Shown: piece after piece, positions 11,120-21,086 of the stretch
Layout: each line of letters opens with the position of its first letter
Position numbering within the stretch: the stretch's first letter is position 1
NCBI GenBank assembly: GCA_039619475.1
Contig: CM077115.1
Span: forward strand, 504,515,352 to 504,579,351
Source: Icerya purchasi
Lineage: Eukaryota; Arthropoda; Insecta; Hemiptera; Monophlebidae
Direction: 5' to 3'
Length of the DNA stretch: 64,000 bases
The notes under the pieces: model-generated
The model's database searches: none
What the model was told of the DNA's origin: nothing
The model's input: only the letters and a program-made list of their open reading frames with translations
Made by a program: the position numbers and the translations under genes

Positions 11120-11420
11120 GTGATTTGCAAGCTTATTACTTACGCAAATCTAACTGTAGACAGTGTACTTATGCTGGTCTTTCCATTCGAGTACCGATGG
11201 GTGCTGCTGCGGGCTGAGTGGCATTCAGATAGCCGGCTGAAAACTTTTTTCAATAAAATATATATAGGGGGTATTATGAACGCCCGTAATTCTAAAATAA
11301 AGGGACGATAAGCACCGGTGATTTGAAGTGTTACTAATATTAGAGGGACGTAGATATTCGAATGAAGATTTTTGAAAGGCTCAAAGCGCGATTTACAAGC
11401 TCATCACTGACGGAAATATT
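11120..11420. repeat. Diverged direct duplication
   Basis: GATTTGCAAGCTTATTAC with following TTACGCAAAT (from about 11121) recurs as GATTTACAAGCTCATCAC with TGACGGAAAT (from about 11390). Similarity extends only weakly beyond this 28-bp core, so the unit and its nature are uncertain. Confidence 0.4.
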
Positions 11421-11549
11421 AGGTGTGAACAAAATACTTCGAGCAGTACCCAGCCTTATAAGGTGCAGCTGGGAGTTGATTTACATCACTCAAAAGTATA
11501 TACACCAAAAATTGTGAAATAATTTTTTTTTTGGGGGGGGGGTATGGGG

Positions 11550-11640
11550 TATCGACCACAAGGTTTACTCTCAAAATTGAATAAAAATGCATTAAAAAGT
11601 AAAAAATAATTACTCGATAAGAAAGATAAAATATTTCGGA
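11550..11640 (+). repeat. Fragment of the foldback-element family found at 20.66-21.09 kb
   Basis: The segment with CAAGGTTTACTC...ATGCATTAAAAAGTAAAAAATAAT matches 20691-20740, which has CAAGGTTTATTT...ATGCACTAAAAAGTAAAAAATAAT. Only this end of the family is evident here. Confidence 0.6.
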
Positions 11641-14372
11641 TAATATACGGAGATGTGGTGGTTGTTCTTCAACATTAATGTTTATTAGTGTCGTCATAAA
11701 ATTCAGATTACTGTAATAAGTGTATTAATGTTTTTTAAACCATAATATTTTACTATAAAAGTTTTTTTACCAAATAAGTACTCTTATATATTTTTTTATT
11801 AGTTGTTTTTTTTTTTTTTTGTTTATATATAGAAAAAAATGTTATTGTTTTGAAATTTTCTTATTTTAAAATTACTGCCCGTCTATTATTATCGTTTTCT
11901 AATAGTAGTAGTTAATGTTACGGAAAAATTTATTTCGCCTTTTGTCCGTGATGTGGCTGCGCAATTTTATTTCACGATAAAACAAAAAGGCTGCACACGT
12001 ATATTTACATTTGTATTTGCTTTGCCGATATGACTGTATTTTGTTCAACATGTGCGAAGGGGCTTGTTTTCTTTCTTCACTTTAAAATAATGTGGGAAGT
12101 ATTTACAGTTTCAATGGGAAGGTTAGGGTGCTACAAAATACCGCGCGTAATATTAATTTTAAGATAACTGATCGGGGAAAGCACTTGCGGAATTAAGTGA
12201 AAAAATAAAATGAATCTTTAAAAAACAGATATATTTTAATGATCCATTTTATTTTTACACTTATAGCGTGTGAAATTTTTCGCGAGCATTTCCTGAATTT
12301 TTTTTTCCTTGTTTTGGTTTTCCCCTGGGCTTGTCAACAACGGACGATTACCCATCAACATGTACTTTCCTCAATTTAAATGGATAAGTGACAGTTTCGT
12401 TCAATTTATTGTTGTTTACAACTCGAATTCGTTCGAACTGAAATTGCACGTAAAATTCACTAAAAAGCGGGGGTGGAGGACCCAGCCAAAAAATTCTGGC
12501 TCTTCTAAAATTTTCGTAAACAGTTTAAACAGTTTTAATTCGTACATTGATTGAGCTAGAAACGAATACATCGATATGTAAATCGAAGAAGCAAAATATA
12601 CTGCTCAGGGTGTAAAGCATGTTTTTTATTTATTTATTAATTTTTTTTTTAAATTTAAAAACAGAGGAATTTTTTTCTTTTATTTTTCAATACTTTTAAA
12701 TGTACACTCAGTTTATTAACAGATTATTAATTATTAGGTCAATTCAGATATTTCGAGAACAAACCTTTTTTTTTTTTTAGCGCTGTTCTCGTTAGTGATG
12801 TTAAAATATCGAATAATTTTTTAATTTTTGTACAATTAATATTTTCTACCTACTTATTAGATACAATCTTATTGTTTACAGCATAAGGAACGAGAAGTAG
12901 AACACCAAATATTCGATTTTTTTTTGATTTTTTTTTTTTTTTTTTAGCTCCTAAAAACTAGTTTTAAAATGTAGCGCATAAAAAAATTAAAACGCACCGA
13001 TAACAAGGAACGATTGAAAAAATTTGCATGGTATTTTGGAATGTAATTTCCATTAACCGGATCAAGACATTTTTTGTATTTCTACTTCCGGGCATATTTC
13101 CGGTTTATTTGAGAATGTCCCCCCGCCCCCATCCTACCACCTAAATTGAATAGGTGCTGGGGCTTACTCAGCAACGTTTTCCGATTACCGCAGTTTTTTT
13201 ATATTCTTCGTTGCGGTACGACGCTTTTTAAAATAGTAAATTAGACGAACATTTTTGAACTTGCATATCCAAAATTTTAATTATATTTTTATTTACGACG
13301 AATTAAACATCAACTGAGTGAAGTCGAAAAAATCTTCAAAAGTTTTTTCGACGACTTGTCCGGGGTAGGCCCTTTTTTCTTATACCGACACACTGGTGGT
13401 TATAAATGAAATTTATACGAACGAAAAATTTTCAACTGCTTTTCATGATACCTTTCGCACGGAGTCACCGTACCCAAATTCACACTGTTAGAAAGAATAA
13501 TGACACTATATAAATTAGTAGTACTCTCTTGAATTTTTTTCTGCGTCCGTACAACAATGAACCGAAGTAAGTCTCGATAATAATGGAGAAAATTTAAAGA
13601 CAATCACAAGTGAAAGTGTGCGGTTTTCGCAGAAAAGTATTGAATATTTTTCGTAAATTGATTCTGTCATTGTTTTGAGAACATTCGTAATCGTCAAGGA
13701 AGAAGAGTGGTCCTATTTTGGGTCGTTCACATCATTCCACGTAGGAGAGACTTTAAAACATCATGATGTTCGCGAAAATGCTTCTCGGAATGCACTTTCT
13801 ATTCTGATGTATACATTGAAAATGTTTATTTTGGAAAAATGTAAAGTAAAATCGGGTTTCCGAGTTCTTCGATAAACTGTATACTACGAAATTGTAGAAG
13901 TCGCGGTTTAGCAAAACAGAGGTTTCAAATAAACATTAAGTGGCTGGACGGACTTCGGAGGAAAATTTAATATCGGTAAATTCCGAGTGTATTATTCAGT
14001 TATTTGTAAAGCATTGTCGGACGAATATGTTTAGTAAACTAGTTACACTCGGGTGGGTTACATTGCTTAATAGATATTACATTAGGTGTTCTTCAATTTT
14101 ACAAGTTTCATTCGAGATGATATAAAATCGTACTTTCGATAATATTACTAGTAAGACTGAATAACTCAGCGCGGAAGAACTTGGTTATGTTGTTAGTTTA
14201 AAAAGTACTCGATTACTATTCGGTCAGGTGTTTTTGCCTAATTGGTTAAGATGTTTACATTTTAGTGTATTCCGGTAGTAATTTACGTTAAATATACGCA
14301 CGCAGTTTATTTACTTATTTGAAGCCGTTTTTCTTTGACGAAATACACGTATTTATGTACAACGCAAAGTAG
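11641..14372. other. Spacer, probably intron in its right part
   Basis: AT-rich with long T runs (for example near 11805-11820, 12764-12777, 12930-12945). No coding segment with a family signature is seen. Because the TRIT1 exon begins at 14373 with an internal splice acceptor, the sequence just left of it must be intron if the gene is intact. Confidence 0.45.
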
Positions 14373-15268
14373 ATAAACGATATTTTAGAACGGAAAAAAT
14401 TACCAATTCTAGTTGGCGGAACAAATTATTACATCGAATCGGTTTTATGGAAGGTACTAGTTGATACCGTTGGCGAGAATGCCGCTAACGACACCTCTTC
14501 ATCCTCCGGTTCTATCCCGACGTTATTACAGAATCGCGAACGTCGCTTTTCGATCTCTAAGGATTACGTGTTGAACGAATTAGAGCCGCCGGACGAGGCC
14601 GACTACACGTTTACGACTTCCAACATTGATTGCCGAATTCGAGATATCCTGGACCGATTTGAGGACACCCTGAAGCATTTAATTCATGAAGTTCCGTTAT
14701 CTTTTTACAAGAATACCTTCTATCCGGTTTCACAAGCGGGTCAGTCAGTCCACGCCGGCGATGACGATACTTCCGTTCAATCCGAATTATCCAGTCTGGA
14801 ATCCGAGCCGTTGAATGTTTTGGATATGGAAATGAAATTGATCCACGCTCACATCGAGGCCTGTTTGGAAAGTATCGACGATGGCGGCCGCTTGTCCGTC
14901 ACTCTTTTGCAGGATCGTCTAGTTAATAATTTCGAAAGCGCCGTTGAAACTTTAACTTACAATCTGAAAGTACTGCACCGGTTGCTGACGAAAGAGCCGC
15001 CGCTGCCGCTTAGTTTAGATAATTTCTCCAAACGGTTGCAGTTGGAGAAAGATGCCGATTCGAAACTGTTCAAAGCAATCCTTGGCGACCTAATGAAGCA
15101 TTTATTTAAGGTGGTCAACATGAGAATTAGAAGAATTCAGTTGATGGGAGTGGCCGACGATGTGATGCCGGTGGGTGTTAAGAATCGTCAACTTCATTCG
15201 CAGTTGAAACTGATCGATCCGGCCATGGCTGGTTCCGTACACCCGAACGATAGACGCAAAGTTATCAG
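14373..15268 (+). CDS. TRIT1: Internal exon of tRNA isopentenyltransferase (TRIT1) with a large in-frame insertion
   Basis: TRIT1/MiaA transfers a dimethylallyl group to A37 of certain tRNAs in mitochondria, cytosol and nucleus. The frame opens after an AG at 14371-14372 and is free of stops to a GT donor at 15269 (896 bp, ending two bases into a codon). Exon residues 1-32 read [20 protein letters not shown] (residues 1-20) and onward to VLVDT, aligning with the TRIT1 region [20 protein letters not shown]. Residues 274-298 read [13 protein letters not shown] and [10 protein letters not shown], aligning with LHKRLSQVDPEMA and HPHDKRKVAR. Residues 33-273 (14469-15191) have no counterpart: the human enzyme has about 24 residues there. 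The upstream P-loop exons and downstream exons were not found. The acceptor has a poor pyrimidine tract, so the exact left edge is less certain than the right one. The first in-frame ATG is internal and is not a start. Confidence 0.9.
14469..15191 (+). other. About 241-residue insertion inside the TRIT1 exon
   Basis: The insertion sits where the swinging domain of MiaA enzymes begins, between the GGTNYYIES strand and the LHxxLxxxDP helix. From left to right it has a Ser-rich stretch (exon residues 41-47), a helix-like segment with [16 protein letters not shown] (about 89-107), an acidic, Ser-rich linker with [19 protein letters not shown] (128-146), then three helix-like amphipathic segments near 149-168, 174-208 and 218-258. 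It has no stop in 723 bases and is visibly richer in GC than the introns around it, as coding sequence would be. I do not recognise the domain. It could be a lineage-specific expansion or a domain captured from another gene. Confidence 0.75.
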
Positions 15269-15274
15269 GTAATT
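15269..15274 (+). promoter_or_regulatory. Splice donor of the TRIT1 exon
   Basis: ATCAG|GTAATT gives a good donor. It falls exactly after RRKVI plus two bases (AG) of the next codon, at the position where TRIT1 proteins continue with SLQVF. Reading through it gives a TAA at once, which supports splicing here. Confidence 0.8.
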
Positions 15275-16947
15275 GTTACGAATACTAAATTTAAATTTAA
15301 TTTTTTTCCTATTTCTTATTACTCTGGAAGTTTCGAGCGAGGTGATCGTACTATCGGTAAAAGGAAGAAATACTTCCAACGAAAAATTTCTAAACTTCAG
15401 CGGATTTTTTTTTTTTCTTTTTCGTTTTCGTTTTCGTTTTCGTTTTTGATTTTAATTGAACATAATATGTGAGACGCTGTTGTTGTTGTTGTGGAGCATG
15501 ACCCCTTTTTTGGTTTTTGTGCCTTCCGGTTAGTTTTAATGTAAACAGATCTGCTCTATGCATTTAATATATTTAAAAAAAAAAAAAAATAACAAAACAA
15601 ACCATAATATAAAAAATAGTGTCTGCCTAATGATCATTTATAGTTGATGAAATTATTAATCTGGTGAGAATAGTGTTGAATACATTTAGTTGAAATACAG
15701 TATTTATGCAAAATATTTAAAAAACACCTAGATTGTATAGAGACGTATTAAATACATTTCCGATATCAAAATGGATATTCATCATATATTTCATTTCGTT
15801 GGAAAAACTATATATGTGCTTTTGTAATTTAAAAAAGTAACATGCATCTCTGCAAATCATTTTACTTATGAGTATATGAAAACGCAACAACGGAAAATAA
15901 GTCCAGACACATGAATTCTTACAGTAGCTTTGTATTACTTTTTATCCGCAGTTGTTTTCCCTTTTGAAAAGTTGGAATAATAATGTTCAGCCGGATAAGC
16001 ATGCTCTAAATCTGCTCCACGGCGTATTCTATCGACATTTGGATGATAGTCATTTTGGTTCCGAATAAAAAAAAAAAAAAATCATTCTCAATTCTTAATC
16101 ACAAATATTTTCCAAATTATTTAAAAAAACCTTGTTTTTCTTTTTCTTTTTTGAATTTTTTATTATAAATTGTGATATTTAAGGTTGCATAGTGAACTAG
16201 TTGAAAGTGATAAAAATAACCGCTTTAGAGCTCTGTAAAAGGCTAAAATTTAGAAACGCGCAAATCCAAAAAAATTCTATTCTCGCATTATGACGATTTT
16301 TTTTTTTTTTTCGGTGTTTTAAACAATTTCCTAGCCCGATATTTAATAAAACGAGCGTCGCTAGATCGAAATTGGATTTCAGGGAATGTGGGACACGGCC
16401 GTGTTAGTCTTGCATTATTTTACGCAAAATTCGCTAGAAAAAAATTACCTAAACCAGAACCGGTTGCTCTGAAATTTTAACCCAGCTGTCGGAAATAATT
16501 TGCGGGACCGGGCGACAGTGTGTATCATAATTTTGCTACTCGCTACGATATGGAAAGTGTTAAAAGTTGTATTAGTGATGATAATGGTGAATGTAATCGC
16601 AAATTCTCCAAATAGATTAGTCATAGAGTTACGTTGGTGGAAAGTGATTTTCTTTCCGGCTGTTGCTGCACATTGAAGGTAAGTAAAAGTTTTAAACCCC
16701 TTCATTTTTAAGACGAAGAACGTAAAGGGCATAAGAAATTGCGTGATTTTTTTTCGTACATCAAGCTGACAATTGATTAATCATCAAGCCAGCCACTGTG
16801 GCCTATTAGGCTCAGTGGTGTTCCGTACGGGCAGTACTTCGCTGCCGCACACTGAAACTTCTTACAATTTCATTTGCGCTATGTTATAATATCCATAGCT
16901 GGCGCGCCAAAAAAAAAGTAGGCAGGGAATTTTATAAAAATAGCTTA
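15275..16947. other. Probable TRIT1 intron
   Basis: AT-rich sequence with no coding signal. A hexamer array TTTTCG x5 lies at about 15416-15447 and poly-A/T runs at 15573-15588, 16067-16081 and 16300-16311. The next TRIT1 exon (expected to begin SLQVF) was not found. Confidence 0.45.
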
Positions 16948-18281
16948 CAAGGCACGACCTGCGGGTCACCGATTTTTATGAAATTTTGCAGATCGATAGA
17001 AAACTATGAGAGTATATGTAAAATGTTAGAATGCAACTTTTGGATTTACGCGAGAAATTAAAATTTTCTGAAGCCGCATTTAACAACGGATAATTGTATA
17101 TCGCCGTTTAGACAAAAACGTGCAATAAATTTCTGATTATGTTTATTTACCTTGTACAAATATGGTTCGGAAGACTGATTATTCCAAAATGAAGTATATT
17201 AAACAAAACATTTTTATTAAAAAACAATAAAATAATTTTAAGAAAAATCAATTTTTAATTTAATAAAAATTTAAACACGTTATTTATTATAATGATAGAG
17301 TATAAAAACATATATTATGACGAACTTGTTTTGTGGTGTAGTGGTAAAAGTGATGTCTATTTGTATAAGTTTTTTTCCCCTTTTCATCTGCATACAATCT
17401 GTTCAGTTGAAGAATAAGTAGCAATGTTATTTTATATAAACCACGGTGGAACGCTTTCCCCTTATTTGTATGTACGTTATTTATTGGATTATGTTGAGCT
17501 ATACAAATTAATGTCTACGGACGAAATTCCAGTTCAACTAATTTGTCGTTTCAATCGTCTGAATCGTACGCTATTCTGCGAAAGATTAGCTGCTAGCGGA
17601 TTGATGTGGTTCCCAGGTCGATGAAAGTATCTTCTAGCAAAGGTCGTAATTACTTCTTTAACCGTTGGAATGCAGAGGTCTCTTTATGTATATTATCATT
17701 ACGGACAAACCATGGTGCGGCCAAAATATCTCGTAGGACACTGAAATCTTTGTATCATGTTAAGATTTGAAATGCTCATCGTTCCCCAGATTTGAATACC
17801 GTATGTTCACACAGGTTCTAAGATTGCTCTGTATAGTAGCACTTTATTTTCAACTTATACAAGTAGACATTACTTTTACAACCACACCACAAAACAAGTT
17901 CGTCATAATTTATGTTTTTCTAATCCATCAGTATAATAAATGACGTGTTTAAATTTTTATTAAATTAAAAATTGATTTTCCTTAAAATTATTTTATTGTT
18001 TTTTAATAAAAATGTTTTGTTTAATATACTTCATTTTGGAATAATCAGTCTTCCGAACCATATTTGTACAAGGTAAATAAACATAATCAGAAATTTATTG
18101 CACGTTTTTGTCTAAACGGCGATATACAATTATCCGTTGTTAAATGCGGCTTCTGAAAATTTTAATTTCTCGCGTAAATCCAAAAGTTACATTCTAACAT
18201 TTTACATATACTCTCATGGTCTTCTATCGATCTGCAAAATTTCATAAAAATCAGTGACCCGCGGTTCGTGACCTCTCCTTG
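16948..18281. mobile_element. Long-inverted-repeat DNA element with TTA flanks
   Basis: Left arm 16948-17370 and right arm 17853-18281 are reverse complements of each other over about 420 bp with few differences, around a 482-bp centre. The ends read CAAGG...CCTTG and are flanked by TTA on both sides (16945-16947 and 18282-18284), as expected for PIF/Harbinger elements, though a 3-bp flank is weak evidence. The centre has one 66-codon open frame with no recognisable domain, so it is non-autonomous or a foldback element. The inner end of the left arm has GTGGTGTAGTGGTAAAAGTG, which resembles a tRNA A box; no B box follows. Confidence 0.85.
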
Positions 18282-18284
18282 TTA

Positions 18285-18629
18285 GTGTGGTCGGTTGTGA
18301 TCGAGGTTTATTTTATGTTTGCCCTGCTTGTGGCCTAATAATTATTTTCCTAAAATCGCTACACTTAATAAAGTGATGATTTTCTTTTTAAATATGATGT
18401 TCGGATACCGAAATATAATATTATAATTTATGTAATTTTTCTGCTTGTTAGCGTAGTAATGTGTAGAATTTTAGCTAATTTTACCGGAACAGAATTTTGT
18501 ATTTTGTACATTTTTTTTTCGAACTTGATATTCTTATTGCGAAATTCTATTTACAATTTGGCAGTTGTAAATAAAATTTTTCCAAATTATAGTGCCTCAA
18601 ATCCTTTTGACAAGACCTTGAGGATTATT
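18285..18629. other. Spacer; no recognisable gene
   Basis: AT-rich sequence between the inverted-repeat element and SINE copy 1, without features I can identify. Confidence 0.4.
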
Positions 18630-18790
18630 AAGGTTTTTTTTTTTTTTGGGAGGGGGGCATCAACTACGGATAATAAACGGAAGCAAGTGAAATTTTTTTT
18701 TGGAAGTTTCAATGTGCGGCAGTGGGATTCGAACTCGTAAGTCTTTCTTGAACACGAGACACAACTGCCTAACCGACTACACTAAGGATC
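18630..18790 (-). mobile_element. tRNA-derived SINE, copy 1
   Basis: On the minus strand the unit begins with a tRNA-like head: an A-box-like TAGTGTAGTCGGTTAGGCAG, then GAGTTCGAATCCCACT, a good B box, about 35 bp later. It continues into a body that matches copies at 43.3 and 46.0 kb and ends in an A tail (T run on the plus strand near 18634-18647). This is the best-preserved promoter of the three copies. RNA polymerase III transcription is inferred from the boxes. Confidence 0.8.
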
Positions 18791-20290
18791 ACATAGTGCT
18801 CAGCCTGCACCGTGAATAAGAAATAAATCAGTATTTGGAAATTAGTTTTTTTTATTGCCGTTTAAATGAAAACTTTTTACCTTGCAATTATTTCTGGCAA
18901 TTGAGAAATTAACGCAGTTCGCACTGTTTTCAATTAGGCCAATACACAAATCAAAAATAAATGGCTGTTTCTCGTCTCGCGGTTATAAAATGAAGTCCTG
19001 CTAATAAATTCTTATAATGCTTAAATTTTGTAGGAATGCTCATTTCATAAAAAATTAAAAATCTTAATCTCAAATGAATTGCAAATGCGGAAGGACGCTA
19101 GAGTATTTAAATGTTTTTGAACAGATTAGGGGTATTCCTAAGAAGGGGAAATCTGAAGTTTTGAAAGCACAGTACTGCATTCATATTTAACGCGATTGAA
19201 TGTAAGTTTTTACTGTGTCATAGTAAATTTCTAAATCCGTTATAATTTCTTCTATAATTTGCCAACCATAATGTAGTCCATTCGTGTAAATTTTTTTTTT
19301 TTTTTTTTTTTTTTTTACGTTGAAGAGCAATTTACTCTGTGCGGACGACCGGCTAACCTAATACTAACAACCATTACCATACATTTAATATTTGATAAAT
19401 AAAATAAAAAATGTATTAGACGTATTTCAATTTTCATAATAAGGTTTCCTTTACACTTTGTATCTAACCGGGTCGTCGTTTACGACTCTCGTTTTTTTCT
19501 TTTTGATTCTGTAGGTGTTTGGATTAACATCTTAAAGTACGCTTTCGTTCTTCGTAAATTAAATTGGAACAGATTTATTACCGTGCACAAAATCACACTT
19601 CCCCCCACGATGTGTGGGGTGGCCGATAAAACTTAAAAAAAAAAAAAAAAGCTTTGTACTCGCTCATCTGCAGCGGAGCAGTTATTCATTAGATAGTAAA
19701 TCGTTCGATTTTCTAAATAAACGAAAATTAATCGTTAAGAATATCTCTTACATTTGTTTAGTAAAGCTCAGTATGCCATCGATATCGTAATACCGATTCT
19801 ATATCGTTCATTTTCTGTCCCATTCGATTGCACTTGACTTGTAACTTAATAGCACTTTCCAGACTAGTTCGTCGGTGTTTTTTTTGTTCCGTTCTTTTTT
19901 GTTTTTTTCTCTTTCCTATTTTTTTTTAACCGGACATTCTAATATTGATATTTCGGAAGAGCTTCCCTGAGGTGGTCAGTTAATTAACAATTTTGCCCCG
20001 CAATCATTTCCGATCATATGCAAATAAAAAAGGTCGCGCAATAAGACAAATTTTAGAATAAAAATCGCTTTCTCTCTGTTTCAGATACGCTTCTACTATC
20101 CTTTTTTTTAATTTCCTTATCGAAATGAAAATAGATCAGTTTCCCCCACGAATTCAACAACACATACAGCAAACTTTATATTTTCCCAAATTTATTCGAT
20201 CCTATTAATTGTTGATATTGCCCTATATGAATTATATCGCTATATTTTTATTTTCTTAGATTGATATTCGAATATTTGGATCCATTTTTA
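18791..20290. other. Spacer; no recognisable gene
   Basis: Contains a 26-base T run (19291-19316), T-rich stretches near 19880-19930 and no coding signal. CTCTCTGTTTCAG near 20077 looks like a strong splice acceptor, but the sequence after it is T-rich and does not resemble TRIT1. Confidence 0.4.
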
Positions 20291-20659
20291 ACCGACTTCA
20301 AAAAAATTCGAGTGTATTTTTATTTTTTTATGTGTGTTACCTCAGAACTTTCTTCCAGATGAACCGATTTTGATGATTCTCCTCTTATTTGAAAGGTGGT
20401 GTTTCTCATGTGCTGGTCCCATTTAAATTTGATCAAGATCTGACCGGTAGTTTTTGAGTTATCCTTAATAATGCGGGAGATTGAAGCTTTTTGGATGCTT
20501 TTCATTCATGATTGTTTTCGCCGTCGGGTTAGATTTATTGACTTAAAATACCATGGAAATGTAGCTTTTGATGTTTTCACACCGTGGAAATATCTGTTCT
20601 TATTAAAATGTTTTAATTTTAAGTGCACTAAAAATGCGCTAAATAGTAAAAAATAAAGT
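20291..20659 (+). repeat. Repeat beginning ACCGACTTCAAAAAAATTCG
   Basis: The same ACCGACTTCAA start recurs at 20682 and in inverted form near 21050-21065, so this block and the foldback unit to its right probably belong to one composite repeat. Text such as AACCGATTTTGATGATTCTC is, to my recollection, common in dispersed repeats of insects, but I cannot assign a class. Confidence 0.45.
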
Positions 20660-21086
20660 GTTTTTTTTACAAAAAATAAATACCGACTTCAAGGTTTATT
20701 TTAAAAATGCACTAAAAAGTAAAAAATAATCACTCCAGATGAGAATATATATAACACAGTGATATACCCTTAAAGATGATATTATTGTAATACTTATACA
20801 ACATTAATACCTTAATCAGAGTCTGCTTCAAATTCATATTAAAATAATAATTAAAAACTGCATTAAATGTTCATTAAATTGTTCCTAGATATTGTAATAT
20901 GGATTTGATGATGACTCTGATTAAGGTATTAATGTTGTATAAGAATTACGATAATATCATGTTTAAGGGTATATCGCTCTGAAATATATTTTCTCATCGG
21001 GAGTAATTATTTTTTACTTTTTTAGTGCATTTTAAAATTTTTATAATAAACCTTGAAGGCGGTATTTATTTTTTGTAAAAAAGCAT
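20660..21086. mobile_element. Foldback (MITE-like) element
   Basis: Left arm 20660-20825 and right arm 20913-21086 are reverse complements (for example AACATTAATACCTTAATCAG and CTGATTAAGGTATTAATGTT) around an 87-bp spacer. No coding capacity. A fragment of the same family lies at 11550-11640. The target duplication is not clear. Confidence 0.8.

Noticed and set aside
14568..15272. 234-codon open frame read as a free-standing gene starting at 14568
   Set aside because: The first codon is GTG and the same frame is open upstream to 14373 with TRIT1 sequence; the stop at 15270 comes only from reading through a splice donor.
17330..17370. tRNA-like A box (GTGGTGTAGTGGTAAAAGTG)
   Set aside because: No B box or acceptor-stem pairing within tRNA distance; it lies in an arm of a long inverted repeat.
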